From Cheiracanthium punctorium (Eukaryota > Arthropoda > Arachnida > Araneae > Cheiracanthiidae), in assembly GCA_038373885.1 (NCBI GenBank), contig JAWZYV010013030.1, positions 744,001 through 808,000 of the forward strand: DNA of 64,000 nt, read 5' to 3'. Made by a program: the position numbers and the translations under genes. The number at the start of each line of letters is the position of its first letter. Within the stretch, counting starts at the first letter, position 1. The notes under the pieces were generated by a model. It ran no database searches, was not told where the DNA came from, and saw nothing but the letters and a program-made list of their open reading frames with translations. Of this stretch, positions 1 to 13,317 are shown one piece after another.

Positions 1-1286
1 TTTGAGAAATCTAACCATCGTTTCAAGAATAAGCCCAAAAAAAATGGACAGGAAATTTGCCAGATTTAATATTTTTGAGAATTTATGTAGTATAATTGGA
101 AAGAATACATCTGAAAATCACCAAAAAACAAAATGAGAGCTTCAGGAACCCAGAATTTAAGTTGGCACCATGAAACACCGAAGGAAGTGTTGTAAAACTT
201 TGTGGATTCCATATCTAAAAGAGTGGCTGTTGTGATCAATGTCAAGGCTGCTCAGCAACATAATAAATGATCTTTAGTTCAATTGCATTTATTTATTATC
301 CTCTTTTTGCAGAAGAACTTGAAATTAATTCTTTATTTAATTTTATTCCGGCGAGTCAAAAAGGATTATGATTTCTATAATAACCTATATATTTTTTATG
401 CTATTTTTTCAATAAATTAAAAAATTCTTTTTGTTCTTTAACTTAATGCTATTTTGTCTTTGAAGTAATTAATTTAACATGTTGACATTAAAAAACATTA
501 ATTATATGGATTTTTAATTTTGACGGGGGAGAGGGGCCTTAATCTTAAAAAAAGATTAGATTTCTGAAACTTGCAATACTTTTGGCCAGTAGTGTATTTC
601 TTACATTGTTGTATGAGCCGGTACGTTTAGAGGTCAAAGCACTTTTGTATGAATCTCGGTCGGTATAGTAGTTAACAAAATTACTGCACCGTATAAATTT
701 AACAACTAGAATTATTAATTAATTTTATACTTGTTAACGTCTAGTTATACTGATAATTTGCATTTGCTTGTTCCCCAGATTTAAGACTCTTGAACAAAAT
801 TTAATTAAAGTTAATGCAATTTATTTATAACGATGTCTTTTATTTTTCAGGTAAGTAAAGAAACTTTTTCTTGAGTGTATTGTAATAAGGTTTAGTAAGT
901 ATAATTATTGTTATTATTGTTATTGTTCTTTTTATTGTTATATCTGATTTCGTTGTTAAGATATGCTTTCGTTAAATTTCAAAATAATATTAAAGCTTCT
1001 TGATAAATGGAATAGTTTTATTTTTAAGAAGATTTTTCATTGACACAAAATTAATTTAAATTACTAATTTAAGTATTTTTAAAGAGAGACAGAATACACT
1101 TTGTCTTAATGAACCTAAGTCTAAGGGCCCTGACCATTTTAGGCGCCCCGTGCAGAAATCAAAATTTAAAAATATCAATTTAAACAAACCTTTAAAGTTT
1201 ATGAATTTGTATAAGTCTGACAAAATAATTCTGATAAAGTAGTGATTCTGCCACTAACCCCGCCCCCACCTACCCCGACACACGCA

Positions 1287-1319
<33 letters not shown>

Positions 1320-1900
1320 ATTAAAGTAACCATATATTTCAGCCTATAGTATTTTTACCTAATACTTTTAATGAATGAATAATTTTTTTTTTAATAAAAG
1401 AAATGCTGTTTTAACTAAACATTTTGTTGATTCAAAAAAAAAAAAAAAAAAAAAAAAGATTAACTTCAAATAGCACAAACCAATTTTTCAAAACAAAACA
1501 AAACATAAATTTAGCAAAATATACCCCCCCCCCCCACCGTGAGCAGAAATTTTAAGAAGTATGTGTTCACTGGAAGAGGAAGAAAACAAAGGATTAATTA
1601 TGCCTCATAAACTATAAACAGATAATACCTATTATTCATCTGTCCATGACGGTGCAAAAGCCACTTATGCTGCTTTCCATTTCGGCTTCCACAAAAGATA
1701 TGACAAGGACAAATAATTTATTGTTTGAGCTTATTTCCCTTGATACACGTCGATGCCCTGGTGATGGGGTCTTATTTTCAAACAGAATAACTGAAGAGGA
1801 AGTTTTTAGTCGAGCGTCAGAGGGTAATTCGTGTGACTAATTGATCGAATGATTTCAATACTGGATTACTTATTTCAAACGAAGCAATAACCTTCAAACT
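1..1900. other. AT-rich flanking DNA with homopolymers
   Basis: No gene is visible. The stretch holds a 31-base A run (1288-1318), another A run (about 1436-1457), a 12-base C run (1524-1535) and a short GC-rich patch near 1125-1160 (GGGCCCTGACC, GGCGCCCCGTGC) that looks like a decayed hAT-type terminus without a recognisable partner. Confidence 0.5.
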
Positions 1901-1922
1901 TAAAGTAAATAATAATAATAAT

Positions 1923-3035
1923 CAGGCCATTATTAGCGTGGGCAATTCGTGCGTTTGCCCGAGGCCCCCAAATTTGAAGGGCTTCCAAATTTTTCTTTAA
2001 AAAAATCGCTTTACTCTACTAATAGTTTGATTTTTTTAATTATAGAGAATTATGCCGAATTTTAAGTTATTTTAGAAATCACGAAGTTTTTTCATTTTAT
2101 TTTTTTCATACTGCTCTCTTTTTTTTTTTTTTTCTTACTCTTCACCATAGACCCACCTTACTTATACAAACTGAATATTCATTTGAGTATACGCTTGTTT
2201 GTATTCTGACTTCATGATTTAAAAAGGACGTCATATCGACGTCTTGATATGGGAGTACAGCGAGTGTCCGAGAATTTTGCAACTTTTCTTAGATCTTACG
2301 CGAATCAACTGAGAAATTAGAATAAAGTGATATAATTCATGAATCTATACTGGGCTAAAATCAAGGGGTAAAACGTATGTTAAGTTTTATATGTAATACT
2401 ATGTATTGAAGGTTATATACTGAAAAATTAGGTTCGCAAGTGACAAAATGACCATCTTTCTCAAGCTCATTTGGGACACTCACGTAAGCCGAAGGACGGT
2501 TAAAATTTATAAAAATAAGCGTTTAAACTTCGAATTAATTTTTAATGCAAATCTGTACTCAATAGATTATAACAATGTCAATCACACAGGCACATACTTG
2601 TACAGATTCAATTTTTCGCTGCAAATAAATAAATAAATAAACTTAGGAAAAATTCTCAGAAGTCACGATTTTTAACAAAGAGCTGCTATTTTTTTAAGGT
2701 TATCACTGGGGCAATATGGGACTGCTTTTAAGTAAAGGACAAACCCTCAAATTATGGAACTGTCCCATATAATACGGGACAATTGGTCACTAAACAGTGA
2801 GCTAATACCCATAAATTACCTGTTGTTGGGTGGTTAGGCGTGAGAGATCATGAAAAACAATAGATTTTTTTCAGACTAGGGTCAATGAGGGCAAGAAAAA
2901 GTTTGGAGGACATAAGTGGTATATATGACTTCAGAAATTTTTTTAAATTTATTTCTGTCTATTCTAGAAGGGGTTCCCCGAAATACCTGAAGCCCTGGGG
3001 CCTCATGATGTCATAATCGATGCTTGATAGTAATA
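1923..3035. mobile_element. Decayed hAT-like element of the CAGGGCCTTATTA family
   Basis: The left end CAGGCCATTATTAGCGTGGG with a following 'gcaattcgtgcgtttgcccgaggccccc' type stretch matches the left end of the better preserved copy at 30946. The right end near 2980-3020 (GAAGCCCTGGGGCCTCATGATGTCA) matches that copy's right end. The interior, about 1 kb, is longer than in the short copy and includes no transposase that I recognise. The right terminus is degraded and no target duplication is clear, so the right boundary is approximate. Confidence 0.5.
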
Positions 3036-3218
3036 CATAATAATACTAATTCCACGTTTCCAAAGTCATGCATCTTATTTAAGAATTGTTTAATATCCAA
3101 TGACGTCGGAGAATTCTTAAAAGAAAATATAATTAGCTCTATTATGCACTTTTACACACAGAGAGACGACTTTTAAGAGGTCTATAAACATTCAGACGAA
3201 CAAAACTCTTAAGCAATA

Positions 3219-3774
3219 CGTCAACTTCGGTATAGTGAACCTCTGAGAACCACCAACTTTCGTCCACTATATCCGAAGTTCACTAAAACAGAAGTGTCTC
3301 TGTGGTGAACAAAACAACTTAATAAGCCAAAAAGTAGTATTTCATGGCCGTACTGAATATTTATTAGGTAAATCAAACTTAATCACATTTATAATTATAG
3401 AAAATGTTCATTAAATAAGTCAAACATAATTATCGCATTTATGAAAGTAGTGTACATTTGTTAAAAATATATACATACACTTTTGAATTACCTTCGTTAA
3501 GACTAAAAGTAATCTGTTATACACTGCTGCTTAGGCAGCTTTAATATGTATTTTTTCTAATTCTTTTTCCAGCTTTTGTGCAATTTCCAGACTCTATTCA
3601 GAAGTCGAAAATTCATCGAAAATTCAATTTCTAAGTTCACTATAACCGATGTCATGGTTCATTAAAACCGAAAAATGCTATGCATATTTCTAATGTATGT
3701 GAATCGGGACTAATGATTTGCTTTCACTATAGAAGAAAGTTCACTACATCCAGGTTCACTATATCCTGATTGAC
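3219..3774. mobile_element. pogo/Tigger-like MITE (TA target)
   Basis: The left end, CGTCAACTTCGGTATAGTG from 3219, is matched by the reverse complement of the right end, GTCAATCAGGATATAGTG ending at 3774. TA dinucleotides flank both ends (3217-3218 and 3775-3776). The motif GTTCACTATA recurs several times near both ends, as usual for sub-terminal repeats of this group. There is no transposase, so it is a non-autonomous copy of 556 bp. Confidence 0.6.
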
Positions 3775-3776
3775 TA

Positions 3777-6126
3777 TTTATCTAAATGGTTTTGAGCTTC
3801 AGTAAATTGAGATTTGAGTTTAATCCATATGTGCCCAGATGTTTGCTGACTTTCTCCAATTTTTTGCTGTCTAATGTTATTGGTATTAATTTGCTTTGAT
3901 TCCAGCAATTACAGATAATTTTTTGGCATGAGCTGCATGAGCAAGTCATAATTTCCTTTTTTTTTTTAAATATATGCATTAAAAGTGAAAATTTTACATC
4001 CTACTTGATCATTTTAAAGTATTTTGTGAAATTGAAATTTAATGCTCGTAAATTAAGGCTAGGAAAATTAAATAACGTTTACAAACTTTGTCGACGGATA
4101 GGAAAAATACTTAAATTTTAGTGTCCCTGAAGAGTGGCACTAGGCACAAATGGGTTAAGGTTTATTTTTATAAATGTTTCATGAAGTTGTATTAAGGCCG
4201 GCACTTAGATCCGCGTTTTTTGCAGCCGAACATGCACTGGAATAGACGGTGGCAGAAACTTTCTCTCCCCACTGTGTGAGAGACGGGGTTTGCGGTTTAA
4301 CACATTAATCTTTTGTCGTTGGATCCTGAGTGGTCATTATAAATGTATTTCTCGAAAAAAAGTGATTTCGGAACATAAATACAAATAAACTAATTATTTC
4401 AAGCTAAATTTACAGTTACCGTTAGTAAAAGTGTATAATACAGCATATGAAAAATTAATCTGAAAATTTGTCAAGTATTTTACTTTTTGTCTTAATTTCA
4501 CTTTAATTCCATTTTTGAATTTCAAAAATACGCTTTTTCAAACATTTAACTTGCTTTTTCCCCTCTGTAAATATTACATCTATGAAAAATTTCCTTTTAT
4601 AAAATTGTTCACCACAAAATGCCATAAGCAAACAAACAAACAAAAAAACTTTGGTTCATGACCTATTATTCCTCCCCCAACCTTCAAGTACAAGAAAGAG
4701 GGAGAAAAAATAAAGAAAAAAAAACATAAATAAATAAAACTAATAATATCGAAGAAGATTGTAATCACTCTTTGATTTCGTAGCAAACATTGTCACCCAG
4801 CTCTATTCAAAACGCAGAGAGTTGTTTGAATGAAAAACTTTGTGTCTCGAAGCCTTCCATAACTCCAGGGGCTATGTTTAAAAATCGCTCAATCAATAAA
4901 CAAGCCTTCTGCGGTTAAACACTTACTTCGTAATTTTCCCGTCAAATCGATGTTGTAATAAGATGGAAACATGGTGCTTTTTGTGTTATACTCTCTCGCT
5001 TGTAGCCAGATTGATTAAAAGTCACTGTCTCCCTATGGATAATTTCGAACGACAAATTGCTAGGAAGTCGCTAAGCAATAAATAAATATATTGCAGGAAA
5101 GAATTCTTTTTTTCCTTTTCTTTCTTGAAATCCCAACTCCCTCTTCCCCTCTCCTTTTATTTATTTATTTTTTTTTTCTACGGAAGCATTTAAGATTTAA
5201 ATGCTATAATTAGAAGTGCAGACGATTTTTTAGCCAAGTGCAAATTATGGGATGTAATTATATGGCATTGTAATGGAATAAATAGGATGAATGTAATTAA
5301 GGAAGAAAAAATGACATTCTGTGAATATTTGCGTTTTTCATCTTTAGTTTTTTTTTTTTTTTTTTTTCATTCTCGTGTTTTCTGCAAGTGACAGAAATAG
5401 TCTGATACAATGACAAAAGGAAGAGAGAGAAAGATCGTTAACCCGAGGTTCGCATGTATAGCCCGACAAATAAAGGGGCTGCCCGTGAAGTGTACTTGAA
5501 GAATAATGTAAATGTGCTGTGACAGAGAGTTTATCGATATATACGGGTGCTAGGTGTTAGGCCTTCATCTTTATTGTTCCCCGTTTCCGTCCGGAAAATT
5601 CATCATTCCAGAGGCAGTCATTAAAAATAGAGAACACCCAGGAACGTGATTAGGGTTTTAGTGGCCCAAGACAAAATCCAAATTGCAGGTCTTTTAATTT
5701 CAAAAAATAATTGCAGATCTTAAATTTGCTAAATAGTGGATCTTGACCCCTTCCTATCTCCCCCACTAAAACCCCACTGTTGCTGCAACTGACTCTAGTT
5801 AGTAAATTTGATGATACAGTTAGTAAATTTGTTTAATTAATTAAGATTTGAACGCGATACGTTTCGAGGATGTAAAAGCTGCATTCTAATTACTCACCAT
5901 GCTGCAAATTTGAAAAAACAAAGCTACACATGAAATTACAAATTTTATATTTTTTCTCGGCTGTGCTTCCTGATGTGCAGTTTTCAGTTTTAGGTCAGGA
6001 AGTTCATTTGACTGCTTGATATCCATGAATTCAACAGTTCTTTAGCGGCCCTGTTCGCCCTGTTCGCCAACCCCTATAAGCACGACTCCGAAACACCACA
6101 GGAGAAAAGAAAATGACAATCAAGGG
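3777..6126. other. AT-rich intergenic DNA, no gene seen
   Basis: Only short chance frames are present, among them a 65-codon minus-strand frame (3782-3979) with four cysteines near its start and no recognisable family. Poly-T and poly-A runs occur around 5165 and 5347. A patch at 5640-5780, with TTTTAGTGGCCC on the left and CCCCCACTAAAACC on the right, may be a small decayed inverted-repeat element. Confidence 0.4.
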
Positions 6127-6130
6127 TTAA

Positions 6131-6534
6131 TCCTTTGAGGCGCAACCCTTTCCCAATGCTGGAAAAAGGGCAGCCGTTGCCATCGCTCGACTTAACTACC
6201 AGCAAGATGGCGGACGATCGAAACGTTCATCGCGTGCCATAGATCTAGAGACCCTTTTTTGACGACAGCTGGCTGTGCCCGCGCAGCATTGGGCAATCTA
6301 TCCAGCGTGTTCTCGCTTTCTTCCATTTTTCAGCAGATGCCAGTGCTGTTCAAAATAATCGTGACCATTTTTTTTTTTTTAATTAGAAATGACGTGCTAA
6401 AAAGTAAAGGATTCTCGTGGAGCTCTGTCACCCGTAACTATTTTTATAGAAATCAAATCTATTCTTCGTGACTAGCAACAGTCAAAACGTCAGAGTTTGG
6501 TGATCCCAGAGCGGGAACACTGCGTGTTAAAGGG
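6131..6534. mobile_element. piggyBac-like MITE, TTAA target
   Basis: TTAA lies immediately outside both ends (6127-6130 and 6535-6538), the signature of piggyBac insertion. The right terminus read inward is CCCTTTAACACGCAGTGTTC; the left is TCCTTTGAGGCGCAACCC, a weaker partner. The interior matches the rearranged copy at 27036-27742 almost base for base over several blocks. At 404 bp and without a transposase frame it is non-autonomous. A 70-codon frame inside (6259-6471) is incidental. Confidence 0.75.
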
Positions 6535-6814
6535 TTAACGGAGCGGCGCTCGAACCCGAGATCTCACTCATCGCCAGCGACGTCTGACGAGCACAAGAGT
6601 ATCTCGATGCTCTTATAAAATTCTAAGGTTCGAGATTCTCTTGGTTAGGGTAAAACTACGCGACGACTTTCTGCCAAAGGGGTGATGCCTTGGGGAGACC
6701 TTTTAAAGAGTTCGAACACTTATTCACGTTACAACATGCGAAAACTACCCCAAACTCCAGATAGTTAGATCGACAGACGATCTTATAGGCCACTGTTTGG
6801 AATCGTGCATAGTA

Positions 6815-7267
6815 CAGGGTGGATATGATTAAACTTCCCCTATAAACAGGGTTCTACAAGCTAAAACGGGTGCAACGGATAGTAACCAAATTTGGTATAT
6901 AGATACTGCCATAGATGCGCCTAAGGAATTATGTCCACTAGGTGGCGCTTTGTATGCCAAAACATAATATTTAACAACGGAAACGGCTAATTCGATATGT
7001 ACATACAATTTCAACATTTATTCAATAGTTTTTCAGCCTTATCTTTTCTTACTTATTTGGGTCGTTTTAAAGCTGATTTCATCATGCAAAGCGCCACCTG
7101 GCGAACTAATCTTTTTTAAAAACTTTTTAGGGTGCATTTCGTGCACAGTCCGCATGCCAAATTTGGCGGCAATCGGCTCACCCGTTTCAGCTGTAGAATG
7201 CTGATTTAGGGGACATCTGATCTAGGGGAATGCTGATCTACGGGACTTTTTAATTATAACCACCCTG
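6815..7267. mobile_element. mariner-like MITE with CAGGGTGG termini
   Basis: The ends are CAGGGTGGATATGATTAAA and, at the other side, the complement of CAGGGTGGTTATAATTAAA. TA duplications lie at 6813-6814 and 7268-7269. The similarity between arms continues inward in patches, including a CTCF-like motif in each arm. At 453 bp and with no coding capacity it is a non-autonomous Tc1/mariner-type element. Confidence 0.8.
6935..6949 (+). promoter_or_regulatory. CTCF-type motif inside the MITE
   Basis: CCACTAGGTGGCGCT matches the CTCF core CCASYAGRKGGCRSY at every position. A weaker, oppositely oriented site (CGCCAGGTGGCGCT read on the minus strand) lies in the other arm at 7090-7103. Occupancy is inferred only from the motif. 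Confidence 0.45.
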
Positions 7268-7269
7268 TA

Positions 7270-7401
7270 CAGCTTGTAAGGAGCCTAGTAGGATACAGAG
7301 TAAGTTATTTCGAATATTAGGTACAACTGATTTTTTTTTTTTTAAGCTGTTTGAAAGTTCAATGATTCCTTAAAAGTACAACCTTAAAACATCTCACTAA
7401 C

Positions 7402-7433
<32 letters not shown>

Positions 7434-10400
7434 ATGCTGTCCGACGGAGTGTTACAGAAATTTAATTCACCGAAAAAGTCTGAAATTTCTTCAATTTTTA
7501 ATATCCACTTTGCTTCAGTAAGCAAAGACCAAAGACCTTCAAAAAAGAGAGAAAGTTCCTTGGGATGATTATTTCCTGGTTCAGTATATACTTATACATG
7601 CTTGCTCTTCCGGTGAAGTACACCGTCTCACAAGTGAGCGGCTTGATGGTCCTCCGAAAGCATATTGGGTGATCCGAGTGGCTAGAAGAAGTTAAAAATA
7701 ATCAAATAAGCTTCACTTAATGATGTCCAAGTTTAGATGTTTAAAAAGAAAGAAATTTCATCGAGGCACACCACCTAGCCTGCATGGAGTCAAATAATGG
7801 TGCGTGATTCCGGAATGATGTTTCACAGGTGATCAAAGAGATGTTTCACAAACGACGAAGCTTAGGATTTTATTTCTATATTGCCGGGTCAGTGGCCTAT
7901 TTGTAGGCTTGACCACTACGAGGGCAGGAGATATTGGATATTGCCATAGAGTTACAAATATAGAGTTACAAATACAGGTATTTTAAGGTCTTAATATATT
8001 TCGCTATGGGGGAGCTTAGTAGGCGGACCCCGGCTTTTGATCCGGTCCGCAACTTCGCTAACATCCTAAAGTTTAGCCTGCAACTTTCAAAAGGTTGCCC
8101 ATAACTGAGGTACACAGTCCAGTCCACAGCAGACATGGTCGAGATAGGTGTTTACCCTCACAAGCACTTTTCAAGCCTGTGCTGCTTCACTTTCGGTGTT
8201 CTAATGGGAACAGAGTTTAATCGACCGGTCTACTGCCTGACCCACAAAATTTAGAATGGAAAAAAAAAAAAAAAAAACATGAAAAGTTGATGTCTTAAAA
8301 TTGTGGCGTAGTTCAAAGGGAGGGTCGGGTTAACGTCAAAGAAATTACAGGAGTTTCTAATTTGTCAACTGATTTTGCATTTGCGTAATACTAACTATTA
8401 TTATTATCATTATTAATCACGAATGTAATATAATCCTAACAATCCCTCGAAATATGCAATTAAAAATGCACACTTGAAAGAATATTCCAGTCTTAAAAGG
8501 CTATAATTACAACATTTCTGAACAAATTAAACGAAAAATAACATTTTAAAGCTTATGAAATTGCTCATGTTTGGTGTAAACACCAGGACGATTGGGGTTC
8601 AACATTCTTTCCCGCCCTTTTTAAACTTTCCAGAGACGCATTACAAAAGAATATACCCACATTTGAAAGGTTATAATTCCTCAAATCTCCAAATGAGCCC
8701 AACATTTTCGAATATTCTTTTGCAATGCATGCGTTTGAATAATTAGAAGTGGAAGGGTGTTGAATACTACACCCCTATCTCTTCCTTTTTGATAGCTAGT
8801 CACATTAAACGTATGTATAATGCCAACATTGCGATGTTATTTTCGATTTATTTTACAACAAAATGTCTTAACCTTTAGGTTTGTAATTGCAGCTCTTAGC
8901 AGTTAGAGTATTCTTTAATGTACAACCTGTATATAGACTTCTGTTTCTAAATATACTCCCAAAGTGTACTGCTCATAAGAATACCTATATTTTCTTCTCT
9001 AGGCCTGCGTACCAATAAATAAATAAATAAATAAATAAATAAAAAACCATGCAGCACTTATTTTTTATGAATTTAATGGTTAGATGAAATATTTATCAAA
9101 GACAAACTATTTTTTTACATGCATGTGTATAAGTTTAAAAGAAAAACTATATAAAATATCAAAGAATTTAAAAATAATATATATTTTTGAACACTTTTAT
9201 TCACTTGTTTACACACATAGATCTTCAAAGCTTATCCCCTACTAAACAAGCCGTGTGATCTTCCAATCTCACATACTTAACATCAAAGTGGGTCTTTATC
9301 AACCTCCACCCTCCCCCTCCCAAACTCAAACGTGATACAAATTTATCCCTTAAAAGGGAATCCTTAGAAAATCTTCAGGCTTTGGAAATCTTGAAATTTA
9401 ATTAGATTCGCGTGTCTCTCATAGTGTACTTTTCGATTAATTTTCAGAACTTTTCGGGCTTCTAAATGCAAAAATAGACGAGCACAAGGGAGCTGCTTTT
9501 AGCTAGGCATACAAAAACACTATGCTTGGCTGTTTTATTTTTTGGGGGGTGGCAAATATTTGCTTATTTCTGTTCTTAAAGAAACGGTGAAATGGAATAT
9601 CGTATCGGCAGCCATTTTCTTTTGAAGTTTCTGAATGATCGGAAACATGTGAAGACATCTTTCCTTTTTTTTTTCAATCCGTTTTCAGAGTTGAAGTTCC
9701 GCTTCTCAGTCACCCTCCCAAAATAAATAAATAACTGTTAAAGAAATTCTTCATCTTCATATTATTCTGGAATCTATTTTGTAAATATTTATTTCCCCAT
9801 TTCGTAAACATACAAACATAGAACAGAACTGTGTAGGAGCCTTAAATTTTGATATTTAGTTTGTACAACTGTAATATAATTAAGTCGAGTCAGTTCACTG
9901 ATTGTTGCAAGCACAAGTGAAAAACCCTTGTGTCAATACCCATTATATATTTTACTAAATATTGCTAGTATATTTAGTATTAATTGATATCGGTAAGAAA
10001 TGCTTACAAAACTGGTATATAAAAAATTAAATTATCAATGAACTCAATGTGAATCCAAGTAAGGGAAAATAGTTTTCCCTCTCCCCAATTCTCTTACAAC
10101 ACGAGCGTATAAATTTAAGAAAAATAAATTCGCTATATTTTGTTTATTTCTGTAGAATATTTTTCACAACTTTTCAAAGTGATTGTGCCTCAGGAAACTG
10201 TTTATAGTATAAGATAGTGTTTCGTGAACAAGTAGCTGAAAATCTACTTTCAAAAGAGAGAGAAAGAAAAAAAAAAAAAAAAAAACCTTAAAAAAAATAG
10301 ATTCATTTTATATCGTACATGTGTGTTCATAAAAAAAAAAAAAAAAAAAATTGACATCACTCCTCCATCGTGAAATATTAAATCAAAACATGAAAGTTTC

Positions 10401-11680
10401 AGGTAAATGAAAAATATTGAATTTTAATTTTTCAACAAAATTAAAAATCGAATTTTTCTACAAAAACGCGGCTTTGCATTTTAAAGAAGCACGAATTCTT
10501 AAACGGTATAATATGTAACTTCCTAAATTAATAACTGTTCATGCTATTTATTAAGCCCTCAAACAAATTATTTCGCATTTTAGTTGCTTGGCTTGTCTAT
10601 CATTTATTTGGAACAGTGAAAATATACGTATGGTAAAAAGATTGGGTTAATCGATTGAAAAACCTCAAATCATCTGTAAATATCCGCAATAAAAGAGAGT
10701 TTATAAGCTGTCATGGCATTCATCTGATTTTATAAATGGCAAAATTAGGCTAAAGTATTTCAAAAATTACAAGAGTTTTGGTTTATGCCATAACAAAAAA
10801 GCTTATTTCTTCACAAAGTATGATCTGGCTGATGAAAATATGAATTAACGCAGTCAGTGATGCACGCCATAGGTACACCACTAGTCGAAATATTTTTACA
10901 TGAAGTCCATATAGTATATATATATTTTAAACATGTGAAGATTATGTCCATAATCCCTTCGCCCTTGATCGCCTCTCCCTTATTATATAGCTACTGTTGA
11001 TAAGTGATTTTAAAGCTAGTTTTAGTTTTATTTATTTTGTCATTAACTGATTTAGAGTCACCTGAATGTCGATTGATCAACCAAAATGACATCCAACTTC
11101 TGGAGGGACTATTGACGACATGACAATGGAAGATTCTTTCAAAGAGGAAAAAAGAAAAAGAATGAAAATTTAGTTCAAAAATTCGCTGATAAAGAGAAAT
11201 GCAGCACTGATGAAATAAAATGTTGCTCTTTAAATTTAATAACTGACAGAAGACACCTAAGGAGATTGTTTATGAATCTAAACTTATCAAACTAAAACTT
11301 CTGCTGAGTTTCGATTAATAAATAGAAAACCACTTCCCGGGTTAACGATGGTAACTCGACTAATAATTGAATGCATTTTCATTGTATAAATTATCTTTAT
11401 AACCGGTGTTCTCGTGCAACTTTTGCTTACATGAACGTGCATTTTCATTATTTGCATATATGTAATTTTTTTGTTTTTGTTTTTGTTGTTGTATGTTTTT
11501 GTATGGTATCTGCATCTTACTTTACCCAGCAAGTGTCGCACTTTACATTATCGCTGACTTTAGGAATATTTTTTTTCCATGAAATTTTTTTCCCATGCTA
11601 TTTGGTACTTCTATTTTCAAATTTGATGCAATTTTGGCTGATACGTCAGGTCAGCTACAAGTGATTTAAAAAAGTGTCAA
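7270..11680. other. AT-rich intergenic DNA, no gene seen
   Basis: This stretch holds poly-A runs (about 7402-7428, 8260-8277, 10268-10285 and 10330-10350), an AAAT tandem run (9014-9046) and a small GC hairpin (GCGGACC at 8023-8029 with GGTCCGC at 8044-8050). I saw no paired transposon ends and no coding signal beyond short chance frames. Confidence 0.4.
9014..9046. repeat. (AAAT)n microsatellite
   Basis: About eight tandem copies of a four-base A/T unit. Confidence 0.9.
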
Positions 11681-11681
11681 T

Positions 11682-11865
11682 TAGTTGGTGACACGTTTCG
11701 CCAATACATGGTACTAGAAAAGTTGGCTCCGTAAGATCCCAAAACGACATTTGGTGCCTCATCAAGGTATGATTAAATCTGAGCACCAAATGCTGGAATT
11801 AGGTTTCACCAGCTTATGGAGCCAACTTTTCTAGTATCATATTTTGGTGAAACGTTGCACTAAAT
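11682..11865. repeat. Foldback (inverted repeat) element with ~53-bp arms
   Basis: The left arm (11682-11734) and right arm (11813-11865) are near-perfect reverse complements. The best shared core is ACTAGAAAAGTTGGCTCC. The arms flank about 78 bases in which CAAATG(T)-type and GCACCAAATG motifs are again inverted. This looks like a MITE whose exact outer boundary and target duplication could not be fixed. Confidence 0.65.
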
Positions 11866-13026
11866 TTTTAAGAATGACATTAAAAGTAAAATTATTTCAT
11901 GTACGCATTAGAACCCTTTAAAATTCCTCCGCCCAATGCACACCTAGGCAGATGCCCCCTTATGCAGGCCTGACATGACACAAAACACTCAAACACTTAT
12001 TCTTGCGCGAGAATTCATATATTCAGTGTATACTCAATAACAAAGTTTTACTCCATTTTCAATATCCTAATTCCCTTTTAAAAATGAATCTCAACAAATT
12101 TTTAAAATTTTTATCAATCCTATTTATCACCAAACTACATATTTAGTTGCCTCTACACAAGTTGTAAAGGAAATCGCGGATTCCCGATAAACATACTCCT
12201 CTCTTTCGTTATTACATTATATTCCTTATTAATTCATTCCTATTGAGGAGCTGCAATGGCAAAAATCCTTTCATTATCTCGATATCACACTTGCAACCAG
12301 CAACCTCTTTAGCTGGTTTTCTTTGCTTGTTCGCGAAGAATTTCACGCCTTTTCGGACACGCACAAAGCTCTATCGACTTTTCAATTCCAAACATTTGGA
12401 ATTCATCCTTTTCCTTAATTCCCATACAACTCTTCCCCCCCCCCTCCCCTTTTCGTCCTTTCATCAGAGCTAACAGTGTGGTGTGCCTCTCCGTAGCTCT
12501 ATTTTGCATCGCAACTAGCATGGAATATTTCCAAGAAAAAGAACGAGAGAGAGCAAAAAAGATAAAGAACGAAAGAAAAAAGGAAAAAAACAGAAAAGGA
12601 AATGAAAACGAGTATAAATGCATTAATTTTAATAGCTTTCCGAGAATCGTTAAGTTTGATTATTTACCGGAAGTTGAAAAGGAATTAACATGCAAGGTAT
12701 TAACCTTATATCGCTTCAATGTAAGTTCGGTTTTTCTCATTTCGCTGTGTTATATTTTAATATAGCTTAATTTCTCATATAGTCCTTTTTTTTTCCCTTC
12801 ATCTTTTAAAAAAATTGTTTGTTGCTGATATACATTTTTGTTTGACAGTTATAATTATAGAAAACTCATTTCTTTGAAACCATGAGCGTGAAATTCGAAA
12901 GAATTATTATTATTATATTTTAAAGATTTTCGAAGAAAATACTAAATAAGATTCCATTAGCTAACTTTTAGGCGGGATTTTTAATGAAGTTGTAATAGTG
13001 CTTGTCACCGAGAGCTAGGCTTAAAA

Positions 13027-13053
13027 ATAATAATAATAATAATAATAATAATA
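13027..13053. repeat. (AAT)n microsatellite
   Basis: Nine tandem AAT units. On the minus strand this reads as poly-tyrosine, which explains the odd tail of a 64-codon frame there. Confidence 0.9.
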
Positions 13054-13317
13054 TATAAATATATCTTTACATGCTGGAACGAAAATTAACTCATTCCTCA
13101 ACCTTATACCAGACGTCAAAATAACGTCTAAATTAAAATACTCATTTTTGAATATATCATTAAGTCTTCTAGGAAATGGAACTATTTTCCACGTGATATA
13201 ATTTTTGCACCACAATTGCTTTACTAAACTGGTTTATACTCGTATCTGTTGCGATTTTAAAATCGAGAAACGAAAATGAAGATCTCACTCGGGATTCAAT
13301 TAGGTTGCACTGGGGAT

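Noticed and set aside
3782..3979. Cysteine-containing 65-codon minus-strand frame next to the pogo-like MITE
   Set aside because: The CSCSSCQKIICNC stretch looked like a metal-binding motif, but there is no match to a transposase or zinc-finger layout that I recognise.
6540..6610. tRNA-like box B (GGGTTCGAGC on the minus strand)
   Set aside because: No acceptor stem, D-arm or anticodon arm can be folded around it. A similar word at 42840 is equally isolated. A tRNA-derived SINE remnant is possible but unsupported.
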